This document shows positions 24,788-32,856 of a DNA stretch of 63,052 bases, one piece after another (positions within the stretch are counted from its first letter, which is position 1; each line of letters starts with the position of its first letter). This DNA is from Chitinophagaceae bacterium UBA4407 (GTDB taxonomy: Bacteria > Bacteroidota > Bacteroidia > Chitinophagales > Chitinophagaceae): the NCBI GenBank assembly GCA_002390845.1, contig DGQT01000056.1, forward strand, positions 1 to 63,052, read 5' to 3'. The notes under the pieces were generated by a model. The model did no database searches. It was not told the origin of the DNA and saw nothing but the letters and a program-made list of their open reading frames with translations. The translations under genes were made by a program, and so were the position numbers.

Positions 24788-25711
24788 TCATCTTACAAAT
24801 ACCTCCTTTTGTAAAAAACCTTTGAGCGTACACCATTGAGAAATTACTACATACTTACCTTTTGAGTACTGGCCTTTAAGCAGAAATATAAAAAACAATA
24901 AAAGCGATGCGCCAAATTTGAAGATAAATTCAATGAGTTTTTTTATAGCCCCGGCTGTTCCCTGTTCTGATGTGATGCGTTTTTTTTCTTCGTTCCCTGT
25001 TTTTAGAAAGAGCTTTTTAAAATTCTGCATTTGCAGCCTGTCGCGGTCTATATAATGGTACAGCCATGCATCGGGCAGATAGTATATTTCATCGGATAAT
25101 AATTTGATTTTTAAAAAAATATACTTGTCGTCGCTACGGAATTTGAGTTCGTTATTAAAGCCACCAGCTTTTACTAAAACATCTTTTTTATACGTCATAT
25201 TACAACCGGCCGGGTATCGCATCTGTTCATCAAACTTTTTAATATTGTTGCCATAATCTACTTTAGCTACAAAGCCGTTCAGGTATTTATTCATCCAGGC
25301 AGGTTCTTTTCCATCTTCGTATTTAGGAATTACTTTGCCGCCCATACCTACAGCAGTTGGGTACTTTGTAAAAAAGTTTGTCACTGTTTCAAGATATTCC
25401 GGGGGTAAAATAACATCATCATCAATGTAAGAAATAATAGGGGCGCTTGCTTCGCTGATACCACGGTTGCGTGCAAAAGACAACCCTTTTTTTTCTTCAA
25501 AACAATATTTTGCGTTAAGGTTCGGGTGATCGGCGATAAATTTTTTTGAAATTGCAGCAGTGTTATCCGTACTGTTATTATCAACAATAATTATCTGAAA
25601 CTTATTGTTTGCAAGCGTTTGATGGGTTATGCTTTGTAAAGCTTCTGGCAAAAATTTTTCCCGGTTGTAGGTGCAGATGATGAGGGATATTTCGCAAGTA
25701 TAATTTTCCAT
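24788..25711 (-). CDS. Glycosyltransferase family 2
   Basis: 307 residues. GT-A fold start with SLIICTYNREKFLPEALQSI and IIIVDNNSTDNT, a metal-binding SYIDDDVILPPEYLE (DDD for the DxD motif), and a later acceptor-region Asp in KFRSDDKYIFLKIK. One hydrophobic helix near the C-terminus (LLLFFIFLLKGQY) may tether it to the membrane. It should add a sugar from a nucleotide donor to a growing surface glycan. It is the last gene of a leftward run with 25739-26587 and 26584-27381. Confidence 0.9.
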   Translation of the reverse strand: MENYTCEISLIICTYNREKFLPEALQSITHQTLANNKFQIIIVDNNSTDNTAAISKKFIADHPNLNAKYCFEEKKGLSFARNRGISEASAPIISYIDDDVILPPEYLETVTNFFTKYPTAVGMGGKVIPKYEDGKEPAWMNKYLNGFVAKVDYGNNIKKFDEQMRYPAGCNMTYKKDVLVKAGGFNNELKFRSDDKYIFLKIKLLSDEIYYLPDAWLYHYIDRDRLQMQNFKKLFLKTGNEEKKRITSEQGTAGAIKKLIEFIFKFGASLLLFFIFLLKGQYSKGKYVVISQWCTLKGFLQKEVFVR

Positions 25712-25738
25712 ATAGATTATAAAGAAAGAAATTTATAT

Positions 25739-26587
25739 TTAAAGCTTACCCATTTTAGAATTATTGTAATCTAATATAGCCTTAAAAATATATTTCATTA
25801 CCTGCCATCTTTTTTTATTATAGAGGATATTGTTTTTAATCCTGTTCATCAAACCTTTTCTTTTTATACACATGTCTTCTTTAAAATTATTTTTAAATTT
25901 TGACTGTACATATAAAAAATTTCTTACTCCATAATATATTCTTAGCGGGGAATGTAACGTTCTTGGGGTAAGCTTATTTGTTTTTAAAGAACGATGATAA
26001 GATAAATGGCCGAGATTATGGTTGAGAAAGATATTTTGAAATTGAATTATTTTATAACCATGTGTTACTGAATTGAGACAATATTCAAAATCCACTTCAT
26101 CAATAAAAAGATTTTCATCGAAACCTCCAACATATGGGTACAACTGGAGATTTATAACGCTTCCTGAAGTAATCAGTTCATTGACTGCCGATGCAATGCA
26201 ACCTTCCTGCAGTTGTTCGCCATAATAACGTAATCCAAACATCGCTACATTCTCTTTTTTTTCAAAAGTATTGATGCAACTAAAATATTCATCTAATTTT
26301 TTTTTAATGAATGATGAATCGTGATCCATTGTAAGCAGCCATTCATATCCATCTTGAATTGCTAAATTACAAACCTGGTTAAGCCTGCATGCAATTCCTT
26401 TGTTTTCACCATCATGCAAGTAAACAACATGGGGAAATTGTAAAATATCATCCAGAGATTCTTTAACCTGTAGTTCTGAATTATCAACAATATACAATTT
26501 TGATATTGCATTAATATATGATTGTATATTATCAATTACTTCTATATCAGGATTATACAGAATAACAGTGCCGGCAATTTTCATCAT
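25739..26587 (-). CDS. Glycosyltransferase family 2, rhamnosyltransferase-like
   Basis: 282 residues. The start KIAGTVILYNPDIEVIDNI and LYIVDNSE, an LTMDHDSSF block as the DxD equivalent, and GGFDENLFIDEVDFEYCLN resemble bacterial rhamnosyltransferase-type GT2 enzymes. Donor and acceptor cannot be told from sequence. Its start codon overlaps the stop of the upstream FkbM-family gene by 4 nt (ATGA), implying translational coupling. It precedes the next GT2 gene by 27 nt. Confidence 0.87.
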   Translation of the reverse strand: MMKIAGTVILYNPDIEVIDNIQSYINAISKLYIVDNSELQVKESLDDILQFPHVVYLHDGENKGIACRLNQVCNLAIQDGYEWLLTMDHDSSFIKKKLDEYFSCINTFEKKENVAMFGLRYYGEQLQEGCIASAVNELITSGSVINLQLYPYVGGFDENLFIDEVDFEYCLNSVTHGYKIIQFQNIFLNHNLGHLSYHRSLKTNKLTPRTLHSPLRIYYGVRNFLYVQSKFKNNFKEDMCIKRKGLMNRIKNNILYNKKRWQVMKYIFKAILDYNNSKMGKL

Positions 26588-27381
26588 TGTTTTTCCTTTA
26601 AAAAAATAAAAATATTCTCATGATGAAAATAGGCTTTATACTCGAATTGATCAATTGCCTTAAATAATGCTTTTGTAGTTCCTTCCTTATATCTGTCGTG
26701 TAATTCGATGATAAGAAGTTTTACTTTCGAAAGCCAGTATATGTCAATAGCCGAAAAAACTTCTTTTTCTGCACCTTCGATGTCCATTTTAAGTATATCA
26801 ATTGATGACCATTTTTTCAATTCGAGTATACTGTTGATAGTGATGCCGTTCAGCATTACTACATCATTTTTGTTAGAATCCTTTTCAACCATAAAACCTG
26901 CAGCCAAAGTTTCGGGATTGGTAATATAAATTGGCTCATTTTTATGCCATATACCTGCTTTAATACATTCAATATTGGGGTAAGCTTTCGTGTTTTCTTT
27001 TAATAAGACAAAGTTACTTTCTTCAGGTTCTATTGAGATTATCGTGGCTTTAGGAAAAAGAAGTGAAAAATAAATTGAAGCAAGCCCAATATTTGCCCCG
27101 GCGTCAATTATTGTTTTACTATCGGGCATTGTTGCGTCGAAAAGTTCATATTGTTTTTCAAAGAAAACCTGCATAAAAATTGCCCGGTCCGAATAATTAT
27201 CTCTTAACTTAACAGGGGCTTTAAAGAAAGAAGCATTTACGGAAAAAAATGAATTTTTGGGTTTTTGCAACGATCTATAAAGCATTACACCATCCTTATA
27301 TTTATAAAGTCTTACCCAGTTAATATATTCAGTAATTTTTAGAGCTACCTTACGGATTCCTATTTTTTCGTAAATACCCAT
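26584..27381 (-). CDS. FkbM family methyltransferase
   Basis: 265 residues of the SAM-dependent FkbM family. Motif I is KTIIDAGANIGLASIYFSLLFP, followed by IISIEPEESNFVLLKENTKAYPNI. The catalytic-core block IDILKMDIEGAEKEVF and the LLIIELHDRY strand are also present. FkbM enzymes O-methylate sugars or small molecules; within this gene run, glycan methylation is likely. First gene of the leftward operon, overlapping the next gene by 4 nt. Confidence 0.88.
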   Translation of the reverse strand: MGIYEKIGIRKVALKITEYINWVRLYKYKDGVMLYRSLQKPKNSFFSVNASFFKAPVKLRDNYSDRAIFMQVFFEKQYELFDATMPDSKTIIDAGANIGLASIYFSLLFPKATIISIEPEESNFVLLKENTKAYPNIECIKAGIWHKNEPIYITNPETLAAGFMVEKDSNKNDVVMLNGITINSILELKKWSSIDILKMDIEGAEKEVFSAIDIYWLSKVKLLIIELHDRYKEGTTKALFKAIDQFEYKAYFHHENIFIFLKEKQ

Positions 27382-27539
27382 TTTTAATTTTAATTAAAAT
27401 TCTGTTTTTAAAATAATAAAAGCTGTAAATCTAATGAGCCATGATTTCACAACCTTCTTCATAAACATAAATACTTATCAAAGAAATAGTTTTTTGCGCA
27501 TTTTCTCAATTCAAATTGCTTCATTCATAATAAGGTGAT

Positions 27540-27575
27540 AAAGTGTGCGACGCAAGAATGACAAGAAAAGCGCTC
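27540..27575. repeat. Palindromic intergenic repeat, R arm remnant
   Basis: AAGTGTGCGACGCAAGAATG is clear, but the outer GCCCGGCTC end is missing. It lies in the 316-bp divergent gap between the FkbM and class I methyltransferase genes. The only other signal there is TTTACTTTGCACGC at about 27670-27683, a degenerate promoter for the rightward gene. Confidence 0.55.
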
Positions 27576-27697
27576 CTGTTTGGCCATAGATAATCAATCT
27601 TTTGCAACTATGATAGAAGATTTTACTATTTTCATTAATACTGGTTATCATCAAATAATAAAAAGAAGTATTTACTTTGCACGCCTAATATTATATT

Positions 27698-28447
27698 ATG
27701 AAAGGTTACGGATATTTCACTACAGTTGTATCATATATTTTAAAGTCTCAAAAAAGAAAACTAATTCAGTTAAGTTATCGTTTAAAAGATAAAGTAGGAC
27801 TAGAGATTGGCGGACCAAGTTCCTCTTTTGATCTAAAATCATACTTTCCTGTATACCTTTTCGCAAAACAGGTTGATGGCGTAAACTTTAGTAATGAAAC
27901 CGTTTGGGAAGGCAAAATCGAGGCGGGGCCAAATTACAAATACTCAAAAGATAAAAAGGGCTATCAATTTATTGGTGAAGCCAGCGACCTTACAAACATT
28001 GATACTAATAAGTACGATTTTGTTTTATCCTGCCATAGCCTGGAGCACGTTGCTAACCCGGTAAAAGCGTTAAAGGAATGGTTCAGGGTTTTAAAACCAG
28101 GCGGCACAATTGTATTAATATTGCCTGATAAAGAACAAACTTTCGATCATAATCGCCCTTATACAACTTTGGAACATTTAAAAGAAGACTATAGTAATAA
28201 TATTGATGAACATGATGAAACACATTTCGAGGAAGTTAATACCCTTCATGATTTGAGTATGGATGCCGGTGTTAAGAATCTTACTGAATTAAAAGAACGA
28301 ACTAAGAATAATTTTATCAATCGCTGCGTACACCATCATGTATATAGTTTGGAATTATTGGAAAATCTGCTTAATTATTGTGGTTTCAAAACAACATACA
28401 AACAAAAAGCCACACCCTTTCATCTAATCATTCTGGCGCAAAAATAA
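27698..28447 (+). CDS. Class I SAM-dependent methyltransferase
   Basis: 249 residues. A short N-terminal extension precedes the motif I variant GLEIGGPSSSF. DFVLSCHSLEHVANPVKAL and WFRVLKPGGTIVLILPD (Methyltransf_11-type motifs) follow. A His- and Asp-rich segment (EHDETHFEE) and RCVHHHVYSLELLENLL lie toward the C-terminus, as in methyltransferases of glycan clusters. The acceptor is unknown. 22 nt separate it from the GT2 gene downstream, so the two form a rightward pair. Confidence 0.85.
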   Translation: MKGYGYFTTVVSYILKSQKRKLIQLSYRLKDKVGLEIGGPSSSFDLKSYFPVYLFAKQVDGVNFSNETVWEGKIEAGPNYKYSKDKKGYQFIGEASDLTNIDTNKYDFVLSCHSLEHVANPVKALKEWFRVLKPGGTIVLILPDKEQTFDHNRPYTTLEHLKEDYSNNIDEHDETHFEEVNTLHDLSMDAGVKNLTELKERTKNNFINRCVHHHVYSLELLENLLNYCGFKTTYKQKATPFHLIILAQK

Positions 28448-28469
28448 TACAGCAATTATAAAAAATATC

Positions 28470-29402
28470 ATGCCATTGATCTCTGTTTGTATACCTGCTT
28501 ATAAAAGAATAAATTATCTAAAGCGCTTGTTAGATTCTTTGCTTATGCAAACATTCTATGATTTTGAGGTAATTGTTTCTGATGACAGTAATGACGATTC
28601 GGTAGAAAATTTGGTGACTGATTATAAAAATAAATTTGCAATCAGTTATTTTAAAAATCCGGATGCGTTAGGTACGCCTGCCAATTGGAATGCTGCCATA
28701 TCAAAGGCATCAGGCGATTGGATAAAGCTCATTCATGATGATGACTGGTTTGCATCCCCGCAAGCATTGCAGGTTTTTGCAGACCATATCGCCAATAACA
28801 ATAAGTTTATTTTCTGTGCTTATGAAAATTTCAATAATGAGAATAATATTTCAAAGGGGCAATTACATTTATCTCCTTTCTGGAAAACAAGGATCATTAA
28901 CAACCCGGTAACCCTTATGGCCAATAATGTTGTTGGGCCACCAAGTGTAACAATGTTTCACCGAAGCATTACCGAGCAATACGATACCCGAATGAAATGG
29001 CGGGTTGATATGGATTTTTATATAAGAGTATTGTTGCAGGAACAGGCATATACTTATATAGAAACGGTACTTGTAAATATAGGCATTGGCGAAACACAGG
29101 TTACCAATGTATGTTTCGAAAATCCCCTAGTCGAACTACCAGAAGGCTTACTGCTGCTGCAGAAATATGGCACCAACCGTTTAAAAAATATTTGGGTTTA
29201 CGATGCTTGGTGGCGCCTGCTTCGGAATATGAATATTAGAAGCGAAGAACAGCTTAAAGTGTATGCAAATGAATTATGGCCTGCTGCAATCATTAAAATG
29301 ATAAGGCACCTGAACAAAATACCAGGTAAGTTTTTAAAGATTGGAGTTCTTTCCAAGGCATTCATGTTATTTTCCTATTTAATTAATCGCAGAATTGTAT
29401 AA
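28470..29402 (+). CDS. Glycosyltransferase family 2
   Basis: 310 residues. SVCIPAYKRINYLKRLLDSLL and VIVSDDSNDDSVENL form the nucleotide-binding half; WIKLIHDDDWFASPQAL carries the DxD metal site. The acceptor half includes MKWRVDMDFYIRVLLQE. It has no signal peptide, so it acts at the cytoplasmic side. Co-directional with the methyltransferase 22 nt upstream. Confidence 0.9.
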   Translation: MPLISVCIPAYKRINYLKRLLDSLLMQTFYDFEVIVSDDSNDDSVENLVTDYKNKFAISYFKNPDALGTPANWNAAISKASGDWIKLIHDDDWFASPQALQVFADHIANNNKFIFCAYENFNNENNISKGQLHLSPFWKTRIINNPVTLMANNVVGPPSVTMFHRSITEQYDTRMKWRVDMDFYIRVLLQEQAYTYIETVLVNIGIGETQVTNVCFENPLVELPEGLLLLQKYGTNRLKNIWVYDAWWRLLRNMNIRSEEQLKVYANELWPAAIIKMIRHLNKIPGKFLKIGVLSKAFMLFSYLINRRIV

Positions 29403-29584
29403 TAATCCTTGTTGAATAAACAATATTGAATTCCTTTACCTTAATTGTGTACTGACTGTGTCAGCTTTGTGTAAAAAGGTTAATGAAGTAGATTTTATTT
29501 TTTTATATCCATTTATTATGAGTTCTGGCAGGTTTGCTTTAATTACTTCAGAAATATTCGGATTTTAAAAAGCAAAGTGTTTTG

Positions 29585-29745
29585 GTAACGGGCTTTAGTA
29601 CAAGAATTAAGCATCGTTGCGTCGCATTACTTTCATCGTTAGGATTATGAATTGAACTTATGAAAACTGCTATATTGATGCCAAAATTTATACAGATGAA
29701 AGGATTGCGACGCAAGGAACGATGCCATGAAATACTATAGTTGGT
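29585..29745. repeat. Palindromic intergenic repeat, complete L-core-R
   Basis: The L arm reads ACGGGCTTTAGTAC, CATCG, TTGCGTCGCATTACTTTC. The core is about 55 bp. The R arm reads GGATTGCGACGCAAGGAACG, ATGCCATGAAATAC. The outer CCGGGC end of the R arm has decayed. It lies in a 441-bp gap that otherwise holds the promoter at 29791-29821. Confidence 0.8.
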
Positions 29746-29790
29746 ATTATAAAGGATATGCACTCTTATTCTGAACACGCAATAAATTAA

Positions 29791-29821
29791 TTTGGTTTAC
29801 TTATGAATTTTTTTAGATTTG
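29791..29821 (+). promoter_or_regulatory. Bacteroidota-type promoter of a DNRLRE lipoprotein
   Basis: TTTG at 29791-29794, a 19-bp spacer and TAGATTTG at 29814-29821 match the TTTG / TAnnTTTG consensus. The ATG follows 22 nt after the -7 box. Confidence 0.65.
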
Positions 29822-29843
29822 ATAAACCAAAAAAAAATAAAAA

Positions 29844-30602
29844 ATGAGAAACGTCAAAAATCCTTCACTCTTAATCACATTATGCCTTGCTGCTTTTACT
29901 TTCAATGGTTGCAAAAAGGATGCAGCATTAGAAACTTCACAACTTGCCTCAACTGTAGCAGCTAGCGAAGAATCTTCTGTAAAAATAGAAAATGTAGATG
30001 GTGCAACCGTATTAACCCTGCGCCCAGGTTTGAACGATGGCCAGGATACTTATGTAAGTAAAATTGATGACGATCCTAATGATGGCAATACTAACGTGAA
30101 CTACGCTCATGAATTATTAGCGTCAAAATTTTCTTATTATGGCCAATTGGCAACTCAACGGGGCTATATAAAATTTGACAGCTTAATTAAAATTCCTTCA
30201 ACAGCTAAAATAATTGCAGCTCGCCTTTCACTCTATGGCGAATCAAGTTCTTATTCTTTCCCAGGCGGCAATTCTTATTATCCAGGGTCTCTAAACCCTG
30301 AAAATGCATGCTTAATTCAAAGAGTGGTGGGAGGTAATTGGGATCAAACAACAATTACGTGGAATAATAAACCAGTAATTACAGAAAAAAATCAGGATAC
30401 AATTCCGGCTTCCACCAGCCAATGGAATTATAATGTAACTGTAGATGTTACAAAAATGGTTAAAGCAATGGTACAAACGGGGAATAATTATGGTTTCTGT
30501 ATAAGGATGGTAAATGAATATGCATACCGGATTCTGGAATTTTCAACTTCAGAAGCTACCGATCCAAACTTAAGGCCTACACTTGTTATTAGATATAAAT
30601 AA
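29844..30602 (+). CDS. DNRLRE-type lipoprotein
   Basis: 252 residues. Lipoprotein signal with the lipobox Cys in AAFTFNGCKK, then a Ser-rich linker. A DNRLRE-like beta domain follows: VLTLRPGLNDGQDTYVS, RGYIKFDSLIKIPSTAKII, AARLSLYGE, WDQTTITWNNKP, VTVDVTKMVKAMV and a terminal RPTLVIRYK. Such domains are found in exported proteins and may bind surfaces or carbohydrates; no catalytic motif is visible. It is a clear paralogue of 35471-36247, sharing GNSYYPGS and TSQWNYN. A strong promoter lies upstream and a terminator downstream. Confidence 0.8.
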   Translation: MRNVKNPSLLITLCLAAFTFNGCKKDAALETSQLASTVAASEESSVKIENVDGATVLTLRPGLNDGQDTYVSKIDDDPNDGNTNVNYAHELLASKFSYYGQLATQRGYIKFDSLIKIPSTAKIIAARLSLYGESSSYSFPGGNSYYPGSLNPENACLIQRVVGGNWDQTTITWNNKPVITEKNQDTIPASTSQWNYNVTVDVTKMVKAMVQTGNNYGFCIRMVNEYAYRILEFSTSEATDPNLRPTLVIRYK

Positions 30603-30627
30603 TAATAATATCGGTTTTAATTTTATT

Positions 30628-30658
30628 ATGGCTGCCTTTTTAAAGGCAGCCATTTTTA
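30628..30658 (+). terminator. Rho-independent terminator
   Basis: ATGGCTGCCTTT and AAAGGCAGCCAT form a 12-bp stem with a 2-nt loop, followed by TTTTATT. It ends the rightward lipoprotein gene and abuts the stop of the convergent glycosyltransferase gene at 30659. Confidence 0.85.
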
Positions 30659-31867
30659 TTAATATGATGTGCCGAAATTTATGTCACTTTCCTTTTCAAC
30701 CAATATCCCCCTGTAAGTTTTACAAAAGCTCTCTTTGCTAAATTTTTCTATTGCAAGCGCCCTGTTCTTCTTCCCTAAACTTATTTTTAAACCCGGATTG
30801 TTAATCAGTAAGCGCAGCAATGTAACACCTTGTTCAATAATTTTATCGTCGTCCGTTTCACTGATTAATAAACCATTATCCATATTTTTTATATAATCGG
30901 GAATGCCGTTAACGGCGGTAGATAAAACAACTTTTCCATACGCCATCATGGTCATTACCACCAATGGCAGACCTTCAAATGCAGAAGTCAGTATCAATAC
31001 ATCAGATTGTTCGTAAATGCGCTTCATTAATTCGTTGTCTTTTACATTTCCATAGAATGTACAGTAGGGGTGTTCACTGGTATTAATAACATTTTCAACA
31101 TCCCCAACAAATGAAAAATGTACCGGATCATTTGCTTCGTACATTTTTTTTGCAATGGCTGCAGTACGGTCTACTCTTTTTTGTGGGGAACCCCGACCAA
31201 TAAAAACCACTTCAAGCCTTTCGTTTGTTGCAGGTTCATATTCCGGAATATCAATTGCGTTATCAATAAAATGCAATCGGTTATATAGGTGTGTTTCTAT
31301 ATTATTTTCTTTGTACTGCTGTATTACTGCTTCTTTCAGTTGAAGGGTACTGAATATCCTTTGATTGATCCTGTCAATAAAACCAATATTATAAGGAAGC
31401 CAGGTACCCATATGGCTCAACTCTATACAAGGAATATCTTTTTTTATGTGCGGAATAACCTTATAAAAAAACAAGCTTTCACCTCCAAATACCACGGGCT
31501 TTTGCGAAGCATTAATCCACGATGCAATTACACCCCTGTAAAAAAAATTAATGAAATGAAATACCTTTTTATCAATGCGTTTATGAAGATCTATTACCCT
31601 TACACCCGGAATGTTAAACAACTCCCTGAACTGGTTATTCTTTGGGTACTTAGAAAAAAAAATAATTGGTTTGGTATCTGCTATGCAAGCAGTAATATCT
31701 GCATTTACTTTTGGAGCGCCGCCAATATCTGCATTAGGATAAAATAGGAAAAGATTGTGTTTTGTTTTTAATGGAAATAGTAAGCCATAAATTTTTCCCA
31801 CCTGTACAAATGGAAACATTCCAATCCGCTCAATGCTTAATTTCCATATGGCCTGTTTATAAGTCAT
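30659..31867 (-). CDS. Glycosyltransferase family 4 (GT-B)
   Basis: 402 residues. The C-terminal half carries the GT4 donor site: VVFIGRGSPQKRVDRTAAI, HFSFVGDV, YGNVKDNELMKRIYEQSDVLILTSAFEGLPLVVMTMMAYG (EGLPLV in place of the EGFG/EG-type motif) and VNGIPDYI. The N-terminal half (FYPNADIGGAPKVN) carries the acceptor-side Gly-rich loop. It should transfer a sugar during surface glycan assembly. Its start overlaps the end of the epimerase-like gene by 11 nt, so they are co-expressed. Confidence 0.87.
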   Translation of the reverse strand: MTYKQAIWKLSIERIGMFPFVQVGKIYGLLFPLKTKHNLFLFYPNADIGGAPKVNADITACIADTKPIIFFSKYPKNNQFRELFNIPGVRVIDLHKRIDKKVFHFINFFYRGVIASWINASQKPVVFGGESLFFYKVIPHIKKDIPCIELSHMGTWLPYNIGFIDRINQRIFSTLQLKEAVIQQYKENNIETHLYNRLHFIDNAIDIPEYEPATNERLEVVFIGRGSPQKRVDRTAAIAKKMYEANDPVHFSFVGDVENVINTSEHPYCTFYGNVKDNELMKRIYEQSDVLILTSAFEGLPLVVMTMMAYGKVVLSTAVNGIPDYIKNMDNGLLISETDDDKIIEQGVTLLRLLINNPGLKISLGKKNRALAIEKFSKESFCKTYRGILVEKESDINFGTSY

Positions 31868-32555
31868 TGGCGCTATAATATTTCTTCAGGGTTCTGGTTA
31901 AATATGCTTTGTCAAAATTTATATGCAGCAGGGGAAATAATTGCTGCACATTGTAGGTATTAATATCAGGGTTACTTCCTTTATCAACCAGCTCAAAATT
32001 TCCATTTTTTCCGCTGATATTTTCCAAAGCTTCTATAATTGCTGCAACCGGATAATTCACAGGGTTTGCTATATTGGTTACTTCATTTCTGAATTTTTTT
32101 TCATCAATCATATAACTACAAACAGCCACAGCATGGTCAATATCTATAATATTTCTTGAAGCATTTTTCCATACATAAAAAAAAGTACCCGACACGATAT
32201 GACGGTAAAAAAAATTGAGTACGGTATGCGGGTTATTCGTTTTGCCTGCAAGGTTCGAAACACGAAAAATATGATAATTGCCATGTTCTTCCCTTATCAT
32301 CGCTTCCATGGCAAGTTTATGAATTACGTAAGCAGAATTTTGAAGCGATGCATCGTACACGCTACAGGTACTCAGGTAAACAAATGTTTTTTCCTGGTGC
32401 TCATCCAAAGCATTTTGCAACAATGTTTTCTCCCGTTCAAATTCAGCAATATTTATGTTGGCAGAATTGGAAACACCAGATGCAAATATTAGTACGTGAT
32501 TGTTATCAGCATACTTTTTAAAACCACCTGCAACAAGGCCACTGCCTGCAACCAT
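31857..32555 (-). CDS. NAD(P)-dependent epimerase/dehydratase-like protein, short
   Basis: 232 residues, shorter than typical extended-SDR sugar epimerases of about 300. The start MVAGSGLVAGGFKKY gives a GxGxxAxxF nucleotide-binding loop rather than the usual GxxGxxG. FVYLSTCSVYD holds the Ser/Thr strand, and SAYVIHKLAMEAMI holds a YxxxK-like catalytic pair. An in-frame TAA lies just upstream, so it is not truncated at the N-terminus. Likely a sugar-nucleotide modifying enzyme for the glycan cluster. It overlaps the GT4 gene by 11 nt. Confidence 0.75.
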   Translation of the reverse strand: MVAGSGLVAGGFKKYADNNHVLIFASGVSNSANINIAEFEREKTLLQNALDEHQEKTFVYLSTCSVYDASLQNSAYVIHKLAMEAMIREEHGNYHIFRVSNLAGKTNNPHTVLNFFYRHIVSGTFFYVWKNASRNIIDIDHAVAVCSYMIDEKKFRNEVTNIANPVNYPVAAIIEALENISGKNGNFELVDKGSNPDINTYNVQQLFPLLHINFDKAYLTRTLKKYYSANDL

Positions 32556-32635
32556 ACCGTCAATTTTTTTAGAAAATTTGTTAGTTTAAGTGGTTTTATA
32601 TCTGCAAGATTTTACAAACTGAATACATCTTTTTT

Positions 32636-32848
32636 TTGACCAGGCACTGTATCTTTTTTCATCGTTCCTTGCGTCGCACACTTGTACGTTCGGAATAATA
32701 AGGAGCAAAGGCTTTTAGCAGTCAGCCTTTAGCAGTCAGCCTTTAGCTATTAGCTAACAGCCAATGGCTAATAGCGGTTCTTCAGTACAAGAGTGCGACG
32801 CAACAAAAGCTAGATTCATATTCTTTTGCCCGGCTCAAAAAAATCAGG
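32636..32848. repeat. Palindromic intergenic repeat, complete L-core-R
   Basis: L arm: GACCAGGCACTGTATC, CATCGTTCC, TTGCGTCGCACACTTGTACG. The core holds direct repeats of CAGTCAGCCTTTAG and the inverted pair GCTATTAGCTAACAG / CCAATGGCTAATAGC. R arm: AGTACAAGAGTGCGACGCAA, TTTTGCCCGGCTC and an A-run ending 10 nt before the stop of the gene at 32857. Confidence 0.9.
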
Positions 32849-32856
32849 AATGTGTT

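Noticed and set aside
24796..32555. The glycan genes as a complete capsule or O-antigen locus
   Set aside because: No flippase, polymerase, Wzz-like chain-length protein or initiating phosphoglycosyltransferase was seen; only glycosyltransferases and modifying enzymes.
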